From Halanaerobiales bacterium (GTDB taxonomy: Bacteria > Bacillota_F > Halanaerobiia > Halanaerobiales > DTU029): a stretch of 7,572 bases of DNA. The notes beneath the pieces were generated by a model. It was not told where the DNA came from, searched no databases, and saw only the letters and a list, made by a program, of their open reading frames with translations. How positions within the stretch are numbered: position 1 is the first letter of the stretch; the number at the start of each line of letters is the position of its first letter. The stretch covers positions 1-7,572 of the forward strand of contig JADQBV010000389.1 of NCBI GenBank assembly GCA_016278415.1, read 5' to 3'. Of this stretch, positions 1-6,248 are shown in pieces. Made by a program: the position numbers and the translations under genes.

Positions 1-1
1 A

Positions 2-160
2 AGTAAATCAACCTTAAAGGTTTTTAAAATGGAAGATTTCTTACAATCAGTCCGTATTGGAGACTTTTCAAATTCCTTCAGGTTAATAGCAAAATGTCTA
101 GGTATATACCTACGGTTATGGAAAAGATCCAAAAATACTAATGGGTTAATAATTAGATAA
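2..160 (+). CDS. Possible 3' end of an unidentified gene upstream of murD (5' end outside window)
   Basis: An open frame runs from the window edge to a TAA at 158-160 and gives about 52 residues. It ends 16 nt before the murD start, the spacing expected of an upstream operon member. The peptide is basic, with a hydrophobic patch (FRLIAKCLGIYLRLWKR) and a charged tail ending NGLIIR. I do not recognise it. It does not look like the usual C-terminus of MraY or MurF, the genes that commonly precede murD. A basic amphipathic tail of a membrane-associated enzyme such as a glycosyltransferase is conceivable but unsupported. The other two forward frames hit stops within the first 15 nt, so this is the only forward frame open from the edge. 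A 52-codon open frame can occur by chance, so the stretch could also be non-coding leader. Confidence 0.42.
   Translation, partial: SKSTLKVFKMEDFLQSVRIGDFSNSFRLIAKCLGIYLRLWKRSKNTNGLIIR
99..112. repeat. Perfect 14-bp palindrome upstream of murD
   Basis: TAGGTATATACCTA equals its own reverse complement over all 14 positions. It lies 64 nt upstream of the murD ATG, inside the possible upstream frame. It has the form of a dimeric regulator site with a TATATA core. However, a 14-bp palindrome is expected about once by chance in an AT-rich window of this size, so a role is only a suggestion. Confidence 0.35.
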
Positions 161-176
161 TAAAGGGAGAATAAAG

Positions 177-1565
177 ATGCTGGAAGTTATGGATAAAAAA
201 ATAGCAGTAATTGGTTTAAGTAGAACAGGGGTAGCATCTGCTAGAATGTTAGTTGAACATGGAGCAGATGTAGTAGTTTCTGATATAAAAACAGCTGAAC
301 AATTACAAAATGAACTAAATAAGCTGGAAGAGATTGATATAGAGTATGAGTTGGGTGGGCATGGAGAAAAATGTTTAAATTCTGATATGATTGTAGTTAG
401 TCCAGGTGTACCACTTGATATACCTTTTTTTCATAAGGCAGAAAAAAAGGGTATACCCATAATAAGTGAAATTGAATTGGCTTATAATTTTACTGAGGCT
501 AATATCATTGCTATTACTGGAACAAATGGTAAGACTACTACTACTTCTCTGATTGGTGAGATATTAAAAAATGCTGACATAGGTGAAGTAAGAATAGCTG
601 GTAATATTGGAATCCCCTTGGTAACTGAAGCTGTTGGTCTTAGCAGTGATGATTGGTTAGTGGTTGAGATTAGCTCTTTTCAATTAGAAACAATTAAAGA
701 TTTCAGACCGGATATTAGTATATACCTAAATTTTACCCCTGACCATCTGGATAGACATAAAACTATAGAAAATTACTGGTTAGCTAAAAAGAGAATTTTT
801 GAAAATCAGACTTTTGATGATTATGCAGTTATAAATAGTGATGATGAGAACGTTATAAAGGCAGTAGCAGGATTCCCGGGTAAAATATATAATGTAAGTC
901 TAGAAGAGAATATAGATAAAAAGGGACAAGGTGTATCTGTAAAGGATGATATGATTGTAATATATGATAAATGTAATAAGATTAATATAATGAATATTAG
1001 CGAGATTCCTCTAAAGGGTAAGCATAACATTCAGAATGTATGTTTTGCCATTCTTGCTTCTTATCTTGCTGGTTCTTCAATAGAAGTCATAAAAAAAACT
1101 ATTAAGGGTTTTAAGCCATCAGCACATCGTTTACAAACTGTTTATAATTTAAAAGGAGACATACTTGTAGTTGATGATTCCAAAGCTACAAATCCGGATG
1201 CAGCAATAAAGGCCGTAGAGTCTTTCGATAGACCTATAGTGTTAATAGCAGGTGGACAAGACCGTAATGCAGATTTTACCCAATGGGCAGAAATTGCTTG
1301 CAGAAAAGTAAAAACACTTATTTTGTTTGGAGAAACTCGATTCAAATTGAAAGAGGTAGCATTAAATCAAGGATTTAATAATATAAATATACATATAGCA
1401 GAGGATATGCAGGATAGTGTTCAGACGGCTGGTGATTATTTACAGCCAGGAGATTGCCTATTATTATCACCAGCATGCCCTAGTTGGGATATGTATTCTA
1501 GCTATAAAGTACGAGGTAAAGAATTTCAGGATGCAGTTAAAGAGTTATCTGTTTTTGAAAGCTAA
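177..1565 (+). CDS. murD: UDP-N-acetylmuramoyl-L-alanine--D-glutamate ligase MurD
   Basis: This cytoplasmic Mur ligase adds D-glutamate to UDP-MurNAc-L-Ala using ATP, the second amino-acid step of peptidoglycan precursor synthesis. All three Mur-ligase domains are visible in the 462 residues. The N-terminal UDP-binding Rossmann-like domain begins VIGLSRTGVASA (11-22). The central ATPase domain has the P-loop TGTNGKTTTT (114-123), EISSFQLE (164-171), NFTPDHLDRH (185-194) and YWLAKKRIF, with K204 as the likely carbamoylated lysine. The C-terminal domain follows GKHNIQN (281-287) with AHRLQ (316-320), DDSKATN (333-339), GGQDRNADF (359-367) and SPACPSWD (431-438). The length is normal for the family. 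ATG 177 is chosen because AAAGGGAGA ends 6 nt before it. A second in-frame ATG at 189 has only a weak site. A 110-nt gap separates murD from ftsW. No key residue appears to be missing. Confidence 0.97.
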   Translation: MLEVMDKKIAVIGLSRTGVASARMLVEHGADVVVSDIKTAEQLQNELNKLEEIDIEYELGGHGEKCLNSDMIVVSPGVPLDIPFFHKAEKKGIPIISEIELAYNFTEANIIAITGTNGKTTTTSLIGEILKNADIGEVRIAGNIGIPLVTEAVGLSSDDWLVVEISSFQLETIKDFRPDISIYLNFTPDHLDRHKTIENYWLAKKRIFENQTFDDYAVINSDDENVIKAVAGFPGKIYNVSLEENIDKKGQGVSVKDDMIVIYDKCNKINIMNISEIPLKGKHNIQNVCFAILASYLAGSSIEVIKKTIKGFKPSAHRLQTVYNLKGDILVVDDSKATNPDAAIKAVESFDRPIVLIAGGQDRNADFTQWAEIACRKVKTLILFGETRFKLKEVALNQGFNNINIHIAEDMQDSVQTAGDYLQPGDCLLLSPACPSWDMYSSYKVRGKEFQDAVKELSVFES

Positions 1566-1605
1566 ACTAGCGGTACAGACTGCAAGTTATATAGGCCCTG
1601 TAGGA

Positions 1606-1632
1606 TGACCAAAGGTCAGGAACTAGGAGTTC
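1606..1632 (+). repeat. Two back-to-back small hairpins in the murD-ftsW gap
   Basis: TGACC-AAA-GGTCA (1606-1618) is followed after one base by GAACT-AGG-AGTTC (1620-1632). Each is a perfect 5-bp stem with a 3-nt loop. A further CCTG (1597-1600) could pair with CAGG (1617-1620) as an alternative fold. No U-tract follows, so this is not an intrinsic terminator. In mRNA the pair would sit just upstream of the mini-ORF and the ftsW ribosome binding site. A regulatory role is inferred only from position. Confidence 0.4.
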
Positions 1633-1646
1633 TGGGAGATTTATTA

Positions 1647-1661
1647 ATGCTAGTGAGATGA
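1647..1661 (+). other. Four-codon mini-ORF (MLVR-stop) with its own RBS ahead of ftsW
   Basis: ATG CTA GTG AGA TGA follows GGGAG (1634-1638) with 8 nt spacing, a good Shine-Dalgarno arrangement. Its stop codon ends at 1661, on the first base of the ftsW ribosome binding site (1661-1669). Ribosomes terminating here would therefore be placed at the ftsW start region, which could couple or tune ftsW translation. Such short frames also arise by chance, and no expression evidence can be had from sequence. Confidence 0.3.
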
Positions 1662-1669
1662 AGGGGGAG
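1661..1669 (+). promoter_or_regulatory. Ribosome binding site that selects the ftsW TTG start
   Basis: AAGGGGGAG lies inside the longer ATG-1658 reading of ftsW and ends 6 nt before an in-frame TTG at 1676. The ATG at 1658 has no purine-rich site at the right distance: the nearest, GGGAG at 1634-1638, is 19 nt away. The site therefore favours TTG 1676 as the initiation codon. Confidence 0.75.
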
Positions 1670-1675
1670 TTGAGC

Positions 1676-2773
1676 TTGGAGGAAAAACGAGCACCCGATT
1701 TTATAATCTTATTTGTAATATTAACATTAATGTCTATTGGGCTTATTATGATTTTGAGTGCTAGTTCAATTAGAGCACTTGCAGATTATAATGATAGCTT
1801 TCATTTGTTTAAAAATCAAATGATGTGGTCAGTAGTTGGTATTGCTTCCATGATTATATTAATGAACATTGATTATCACATATACCAAAAGTATGCTAAA
1901 TTAATCTTAATAATTACTATAATCATACTGGTATTAGTTTTGATACCTGGTATTGGTAGAGTCGCTGGAGGTTCTCGTAGATGGATTGGGATAGGTTCAA
2001 TTGGTGTGCAACCATCAGAATTAGCAAAACTAGGTTTAGTAATTTACCTGGCACACTATTTTTCCAAAAAAGGAGATAAGATTAAGTCTTTCTTTGATGG
2101 TTTACTACCACCTTTAATTATATTAGCTGTTATTTTCTTACTTATTTTAATGGAACCAGATCTTGGTACTGCTGTGACCATTGCAGGCACCTTTTTCCTA
2201 ATGATTTTCGCAGCAGGTGCAAAATTGCTTCACCTTAGTGGATTAATAGCCGCTGGGATCCCATTGATCATATATTTTATTTTTAGCGAAGAATATCGAA
2301 AGGAAAGACTATTGTCTTTCTTAAATCCCTGGGCTGATCCTTTAGACACTGGATATCATATCATACAGTCTTTATTGGCTCTGGGCTCTGGTGGGATATT
2401 TGGTGTTGGGCTAGGTCAGAGTAAACAGAAGTTTCTTTATCTACCGGAACCAGGCACTGATTTTATATTCGCTGTTTTAGGTGAAGAACTAGGTTTAATA
2501 GGTACAGTACTGGTTTTAGGCTTATTTTTCTTATTTGCCTGGCGTGGTTTAAAAATTGCTACTAGTGTTCCAGATATGTTTGGCTCTATGTTAGCAGTTG
2601 GAATCTCTTCAATGGTTATCATTCAAGCCATGATAAATATTGGTGTAGTAACTTCTTCGATGCCAATTACAGGTATAACACTACCTTTTATAAGTTATGG
2701 TGGTACTTCATTGGTAATCATGTTGTCTGCAGTTGGTATTTTATTGAATATTTCACGACATACATTGGAATAA
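1676..2773 (+). CDS. ftsW: SEDS peptidoglycan glycosyltransferase FtsW/SpoVE
   Basis: This polytopic membrane protein polymerises lipid II into glycan strands with a cognate class B penicillin-binding protein. With the TTG 1676 start it has 365 residues; ATG 1658 would add six. Hydrophobic segments run from near residue 8 to the C-terminus, consistent with the 10-TM SEDS fold. Recognisable motifs are QPSELAK (112-118), EPDLGTA (160-166), the long external loop with NPWADP (217-222), GLGQSKQK (245-252), PEPGTDFIF (257-265) and the family signature NIGVVTSSMP...GITLPFISYGGTS (321-345). D262 in GTDF corresponds to the aspartate essential in RodA/FtsW enzymes. The N-terminus (APDFIILFVILTLMSIGLIM) and the position between murD and murG match B. 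subtilis SpoVE, the sporulation-specific paralogue. Sequence alone does not separate vegetative FtsW from SpoVE. Confidence 0.94.
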   Translation: MEEKRAPDFIILFVILTLMSIGLIMILSASSIRALADYNDSFHLFKNQMMWSVVGIASMIILMNIDYHIYQKYAKLILIITIIILVLVLIPGIGRVAGGSRRWIGIGSIGVQPSELAKLGLVIYLAHYFSKKGDKIKSFFDGLLPPLIILAVIFLLILMEPDLGTAVTIAGTFFLMIFAAGAKLLHLSGLIAAGIPLIIYFIFSEEYRKERLLSFLNPWADPLDTGYHIIQSLLALGSGGIFGVGLGQSKQKFLYLPEPGTDFIFAVLGEELGLIGTVLVLGLFFLFAWRGLKIATSVPDMFGSMLAVGISSMVIIQAMINIGVVTSSMPITGITLPFISYGGTSLVIMLSAVGILLNISRHTLE

Positions 2774-2784
2774 TATAGAGGATA

Positions 2785-2791
2785 AGAGGTG
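2785..2791 (+). promoter_or_regulatory. Ribosome binding site that selects the murG ATG start
   Basis: AGAGGTG ends 8 nt before ATG 2800. The in-frame GTG at 2791 would begin on the last base of this site, though AGAGGA at 2777-2782 could serve it. The ATG yields the canonical MurG N-terminus MKAIVTGGGTGGH, so it is preferred. Confidence 0.65.
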
Positions 2792-2799
2792 TGACTTTA

Positions 2800-3906
2800 A
2801 TGAAAGCTATTGTAACTGGTGGAGGAACAGGTGGTCATATATATCCTGCTTTGGCTGTTCTTCGAGCTTTGCAGGCAAAGGGTTGGGAAATACTTTACTT
2901 GGGCTCAAAGGGTGGTTTAGAAGGTGATATTATTCCTTCAGAGGGTATAGATTATCAAGAAGTTAATGTTGCACCACTACCACGAAAGATTTCATTTAAA
3001 TTACTAAGCTCCACCTTAAAAACGACTGCTGGATTTTTTCAGGCACTTAGGATTATTAAAAGTTATCAACCTGATTTTGTCCTGGGTACAGGTGGGTTTG
3101 TAGCAGGTCCAGTGGTATTGGCGGCTACTTTCTTGAAAATACCAACAATCATTCATGAACAAAATGTTTATCCTGGTTTTACTAATAAGCTATTAGCAAG
3201 GAGAGTAGATGCTATAGCGCTTAATTTCGCTGATGCTAAACAGTATTTCCCCGAAAACATAAAAGCAGTATATAGTGTGACTGGTAACCCTATAAGAGAA
3301 GTGATTGTTAATACTGATAGATTTAAGGGTTTAAAAAAATTATCACTAGAGCCCAATAAAAAGACAGTACTTGTTTTTGGTGGAAGCCAGGGATCAATGA
3401 GTATTAATCAAGCAATGGTTGATTTGTACCACTATTATAAAGATGATTCTACTATACAAATAATTCATATAACTGGGAAAAAGAATTATCAAATAGTTTT
3501 GACTGAAATAGAGAAATCTGGAATTAATATAGAAGATCATGATAATTTTCAAATCATGCCATACCTTAATAATATGGAGTATGCATATGCAGCTGCGGAT
3601 TTGATAATTTATAGGGCTGGAGCTACAGGTATTGCTGAAATTACAGCAAAAGGCTTACCGTCAATACTAGTGCCATATCCACATGCAGCCGAAAATCATC
3701 AAGAATATAATGCTCGTAATTTAGAAAAGCACGGGGCAGCTGAAGTAATTCTAGATAAAGATTTGTCTAGTAAAATATTGATAAGTCAGATAGAATCAAT
3801 ATTTTCAGATAAAGAGAAGTTAAAGAATATGTCTAGAAATAGTAAAAAAATAGGTAATCTTGAGGCAGTAAATAATATTATTGCTTTAATTAAAGAAATA
3901 ATATAG
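2800..3906 (+). CDS. murG: UDP-GlcNAc:lipid I N-acetylglucosaminyltransferase MurG
   Basis: MurG is a peripheral inner-face membrane enzyme of family GT28. It transfers GlcNAc from UDP-GlcNAc to lipid I to make lipid II, the substrate of the FtsW encoded just upstream. In 368 residues (from ATG 2800) it shows the N-terminal glycine loop TGGGTGGHIYPAL (6-18), the second loop GTGGFVAGP (96-104), HEQNVYPGFTNK (119-130) and TGNPIRE (161-167). The C-terminal UDP-GlcNAc-binding domain contains FGGSQGSMSIN (193-203), MPYLNNM (253-259), YRAGATGIAE (271-280, with E280 as the ribose-binding glutamate by family analogy) and the QEYNAR motif (301-306). The region PLPRKISFKLL (59-69) is basic and hydrophobic, as expected for the membrane-contact patch. 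The length is typical. A GTG at 2791 is the alternative start. The 26-nt gap to ftsW implies co-transcription. Confidence 0.96.
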   Translation: MKAIVTGGGTGGHIYPALAVLRALQAKGWEILYLGSKGGLEGDIIPSEGIDYQEVNVAPLPRKISFKLLSSTLKTTAGFFQALRIIKSYQPDFVLGTGGFVAGPVVLAATFLKIPTIIHEQNVYPGFTNKLLARRVDAIALNFADAKQYFPENIKAVYSVTGNPIREVIVNTDRFKGLKKLSLEPNKKTVLVFGGSQGSMSINQAMVDLYHYYKDDSTIQIIHITGKKNYQIVLTEIEKSGINIEDHDNFQIMPYLNNMEYAYAAADLIIYRAGATGIAEITAKGLPSILVPYPHAAENHQEYNARNLEKHGAAEVILDKDLSSKILISQIESIFSDKEKLKNMSRNSKKIGNLEAVNNIIALIKEII

Positions 3907-3965
3907 CAAAATTTCCGGACTTTTTGTCCCAACTAGAATGAAGGAGAACCGTAAAACTAAACTGT

Positions 3966-3995
3966 TTAACAATAGATTCTTGATTTGCATATATT
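3966..3995 (+). promoter_or_regulatory. Candidate sigma-A promoter upstream of murC
   Basis: TTAACA (3966-3971, five of six to TTGACA) and TATATT (3990-3995, five of six to TATAAT) are separated by 18 nt in the 122-nt murG-murC gap. Transcription would start about 25 nt before the murC ATG, just upstream of its ribosome binding site. An 11-bp inverted repeat TAAAC-T-GTTTA (3958-3968) overlaps the -35 element and could be an operator, though this is speculative. AT-rich spacers often give such matches by chance. Confidence 0.42.
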
Positions 3996-4028
3996 ATTAA
4001 GTGAAAGATGGAAAGAGGTGAGTAGTAG

Positions 4029-5408
4029 ATGAAGAGTTTTAATAAGGTACATTTTATTGGAATTGGTGGTATTTCAATGAGTGGAATTGCTGAAATATTG
4101 TTAGAAAAAGGACGTATAGTCAGTGGTTCTGATTTGAATGATTCTCATTTATTGGAGATGTTACGTAAAAAAGGTGCAGAAATACATATAGGACATGATG
4201 CCAGTAATGTTAAAGGGGTAGATTTAGTCGTAATTTCTAATGCTATTCCAGAGACAAACCCGGAATTGCTTTATGCAAGAGAGAATGATATCTCTGTTTA
4301 CAAAAGAGCTGAGATGCTTGCAGAATTGATGAAAGAGCAAAAGGGTATTGCAATATCCGGTACACATGGTAAGACAACTACGACATCAATGGCTGCTACT
4401 ATATTGTTGGAAGGGAATCAGGATCCTACTATTTTAGTTGGTGGAGAATTAGATTCTATAGGTGGCAATTATTACCTAGGTAAAGGTGAATATTTACTTA
4501 CTGAAGCCGATGAGAGTGATGGATCATTTCTCTATTATCAACCAGAAATAGTTGTAGTTACTAATGTTGAAATGGATCATCAAGATTTTTATGATACAGA
4601 AGAAAAGTTATTAAACACATTTAAAAAATTCCTAGAAAAGATACCTGATTACGGAAAATCTATTGTCTGTGCAGAAGATGAGACATTAATGAGCTTAGTT
4701 AATGTCAATGATAAAAAAGTAGTTACATATGGGATTAATAAAGGTGATATTCAGGCTAAAGATTGCGAATTATATCCTTTTGGAAGTATTTATAAACTCT
4801 TTGTAAATGAAAAAGAAATTTGTGAAATAAATTTGCAAATTCCAGGAAGGCATAATGTCTTGAATTCACTAGCAGCAATAGCTGTTGCTATTCATTCTGG
4901 TATGAGTTATGAGCAGATAAAATCTGGTATAGATAAATATGCTGGCGTTCACCGTCGTTTTGAAAAAAAAGGGTTATTAGGTGATATACTTATTGTAGAT
5001 GATTATGCTCATCATCCAACAGAAATTGAAGCAACCATGAAAGTTGCTAAAAACACAGGATATGAGAGGGTAATTGCCATATTTCAACCACATAGATATA
5101 GCCGTACTAAACATTTGATGAAAAATTTTGATAGGTCATTTGAATTTGTTGATCATCTAATTATTACTGATATATACTCAGCTGGCGAGGAAAAAATACC
5201 CGGTGTTAATGCAGAAGATTTATCTAAGTCAATTGCCAAGAGTAATTCTTTTCCAGTAGATTATATAGCTGATTTAGATGATGTGGTAAAATATCTAACG
5301 AAAATTGTCAGGAGCAAAGATCTGGTTATTACAATAGGAGCAGGAGATGTCTATCGTGTTGGAGAACTATTTATTGATAAAGTAAGAAAAAGCAAAGAGA
5401 TGGCCTAA
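4029..5408 (+). CDS. murC: UDP-N-acetylmuramate--L-alanine ligase MurC
   Basis: MurC is the first Mur ligase. It adds L-alanine to UDP-MurNAc with ATP in the cytoplasm and so supplies the MurD substrate. The 459-residue protein has the nucleotide-sugar loop HFIGIGGISMSGIAE (8-22), the ATP P-loop SGTHGKTTTTS (110-120), EADESDGSF (159-167), TNVEMDHQDFY (178-188) and GRHNVLNS (273-280). Its C-terminal domain has HRRFE (308-312), DDYAHHPTEI (324-333), FQPHRYSRT (352-360), DIYSAGE (381-387) and GAGDVYRVG (437-445). The AHHP and QPHRYSRT motifs separate MurC from MurD, MurE and MurF. Length and domain order are normal. GAGGTG at 4015-4020 is 8 nt from ATG 4029, which supports the start. murC is set off from murG by 122 nt but is only 17 nt from ftsQ. 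No murB lies in the usual place beside it. Confidence 0.97.
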   Translation: MKSFNKVHFIGIGGISMSGIAEILLEKGRIVSGSDLNDSHLLEMLRKKGAEIHIGHDASNVKGVDLVVISNAIPETNPELLYARENDISVYKRAEMLAELMKEQKGIAISGTHGKTTTTSMAATILLEGNQDPTILVGGELDSIGGNYYLGKGEYLLTEADESDGSFLYYQPEIVVVTNVEMDHQDFYDTEEKLLNTFKKFLEKIPDYGKSIVCAEDETLMSLVNVNDKKVVTYGINKGDIQAKDCELYPFGSIYKLFVNEKEICEINLQIPGRHNVLNSLAAIAVAIHSGMSYEQIKSGIDKYAGVHRRFEKKGLLGDILIVDDYAHHPTEIEATMKVAKNTGYERVIAIFQPHRYSRTKHLMKNFDRSFEFVDHLIITDIYSAGEEKIPGVNAEDLSKSIAKSNSFPVDYIADLDDVVKYLTKIVRSKDLVITIGAGDVYRVGELFIDKVRKSKEMA

Positions 5409-5425
5409 GGGAGGAGTAATATTTT

Positions 5426-6130
5426 ATGTCACAAAATAAACTTTTAGTCTATCTAATAACTTTCATTAGTACTATTGCACTAATCTCTTTTTCTTTTTCT
5501 CCATTTTTTCAGATTAGAAATTTTGAATATAGTGGTCTTAATATTGTAAGTGAAGAAGAAATATCAAATATTATGCATACATATTTAAATGACAATATTT
5601 TGTTTCTTGACCAACGTGATCTTAATAAAGATTTATTAGGCCACCCTTATATTAAAAGTGTTGAGATTATAAAGGATTATCCTGATCAGATTATACTTAA
5701 TATCAAAGAACGGGAACCTATTGCTAAAATTAATAACGATGGTCAATATTTATCTTTTACTAGTAGTGGCTTTATAGTTGAGACAGGCTCTATAAACTCT
5801 AGGGTTTTAGTACCTGAGATTAAGGGTCTTGGTTATTCTTTGAATAATAAATATATTAGCTTCTCTCCAGTATTTAATGATATTGTACAAGCCCTTAAGG
5901 AATTAGATATAGATGTTAGATCTGTTATTGCATCAGTGAGTTATAAAGATGAAAACACTATAACTGCTAGTTTTAGAAAAACACCTATATACTTGGGTAT
6001 TCCTTCTCATCTTATGGAAAAGTTCAGGGTTTTACAATCTATTATTATTAAAATAAATGAGGAGAAATTAGATGTTGGATATATAGATTTGAGTCTGTAT
6101 AAAAAACCTGTAATCAAATTAAATAAATAA
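5426..6130 (+). CDS. ftsQ: Cell division protein FtsQ/DivIB
   Basis: This is a bitopic division protein that forms the FtsQ-FtsB-FtsL (DivIB-DivIC-FtsL) complex regulating septal FtsW-PBP activity. The 234 residues comprise a very short cytoplasmic tail (about 5 residues), one transmembrane helix (about 6-28) and a POTRA domain (about 29-97). The POTRA starts FQIRNFEYSGLNIVSEEEI (28-46) and ends DYPDQIILNIKEREPIA (84-100). The beta domain (about 104-232) includes DGQYLSFTSSGFIVE (105-119) and closes with GYIDLSLYKKPVIKL (218-232). Sequence conservation in this family is low, so the call rests on POTRA signatures, topology and position between murC and ftsA. There is no long charged N-terminal extension or C-terminal tail, unlike many DivIB proteins. 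A strong GGGAGGAG (5409-5416) sits directly after the murC stop and 9 nt before ATG 5426. Confidence 0.88.
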   Translation: MSQNKLLVYLITFISTIALISFSFSPFFQIRNFEYSGLNIVSEEEISNIMHTYLNDNILFLDQRDLNKDLLGHPYIKSVEIIKDYPDQIILNIKEREPIAKINNDGQYLSFTSSGFIVETGSINSRVLVPEIKGLGYSLNNKYISFSPVFNDIVQALKELDIDVRSVIASVSYKDENTITASFRKTPIYLGIPSHLMEKFRVLQSIIIKINEEKLDVGYIDLSLYKKPVIKLNK

Positions 6131-6143
6131 TTTATGTATAAAT

Positions 6144-6170
6144 AAAGGAATTTAGGTATTAATGTTGAAT
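6144..6170 (+). promoter_or_regulatory. Candidate sigma-H promoter upstream of ftsA-ftsZ
   Basis: AAAGGAATT (6144-6152) and GTTGAAT (6164-6170) are separated by 11 nt. They match every fixed position of the B. subtilis sigma-H consensus as I recall it (RnAGGAwWW, 11-12 nt, RnnGAAT). The predicted start would be near 6177, about 70 nt before the ftsA GTG. In B. subtilis the ftsAZ operon is known to have a sigma-H promoter that raises ftsAZ expression at the onset of sporulation. The last bases also form TTGAAT (6165-6170), which with TATAGA (6189-6194) at 18 nt could be a weak sigma-A promoter. Binding is not demonstrated. Confidence 0.55.
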
Positions 6171-6208
6171 TTATTCTAGTAGAGATAATATAGAAATGAT
6201 AACATAGA

Positions 6209-6230
6209 AGATTTAATCTAGATAGTCTAG
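6209..6230 (+). repeat. Overlapping alternative hairpins just before the ftsA RBS
   Basis: AGATT-T-AATCT (6209-6219) and CTAGA-TAG-TCTAG (6218-6230) are both perfect 5-bp inverted repeats. They share bases 6218-6219, so the two could not form fully together. The second abuts the strong ribosome binding site GGGAGGAGGT (6231-6240). They may be chance features of AT-rich DNA or a translational control element. There is no terminator-like U-tract. Confidence 0.33.
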
Positions 6231-6248
6231 GGGAGGAGGTAAAAACTT

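Noticed and set aside
10..25. Terminator-like inverted repeat AACCT-TAA-AGGTT followed by TTT
   Set aside because: The stem has only two G-C pairs, the T-run overlaps the stem, and it sits within the open frame 2-160. It is too weak to call a terminator.
821..1345. Minus-strand open frames of about 67-69 codons inside murD
   Set aside because: They are antisense shadows of a well-supported gene, with no ribosome binding sites or recognisable domains.
1417..1608. 63-codon plus-strand frame overlapping the murD end
   Set aside because: It is out of frame over the conserved SPACPSWD region of murD and has no domain. It is a shadow.
3917..3929. GGAC-TTTTT-GTCC hairpin just after the murG stop
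   Set aside because: It is a 4-bp stem with no T-tract after it, so it does not support an intrinsic terminator.
3938..4000. 20-codon ATG frame in the murG-murC gap
   Set aside because: No Shine-Dalgarno sequence precedes the ATG, the AAGGAG lies inside the frame, and it overlaps the promoter candidate. It is likely chance.
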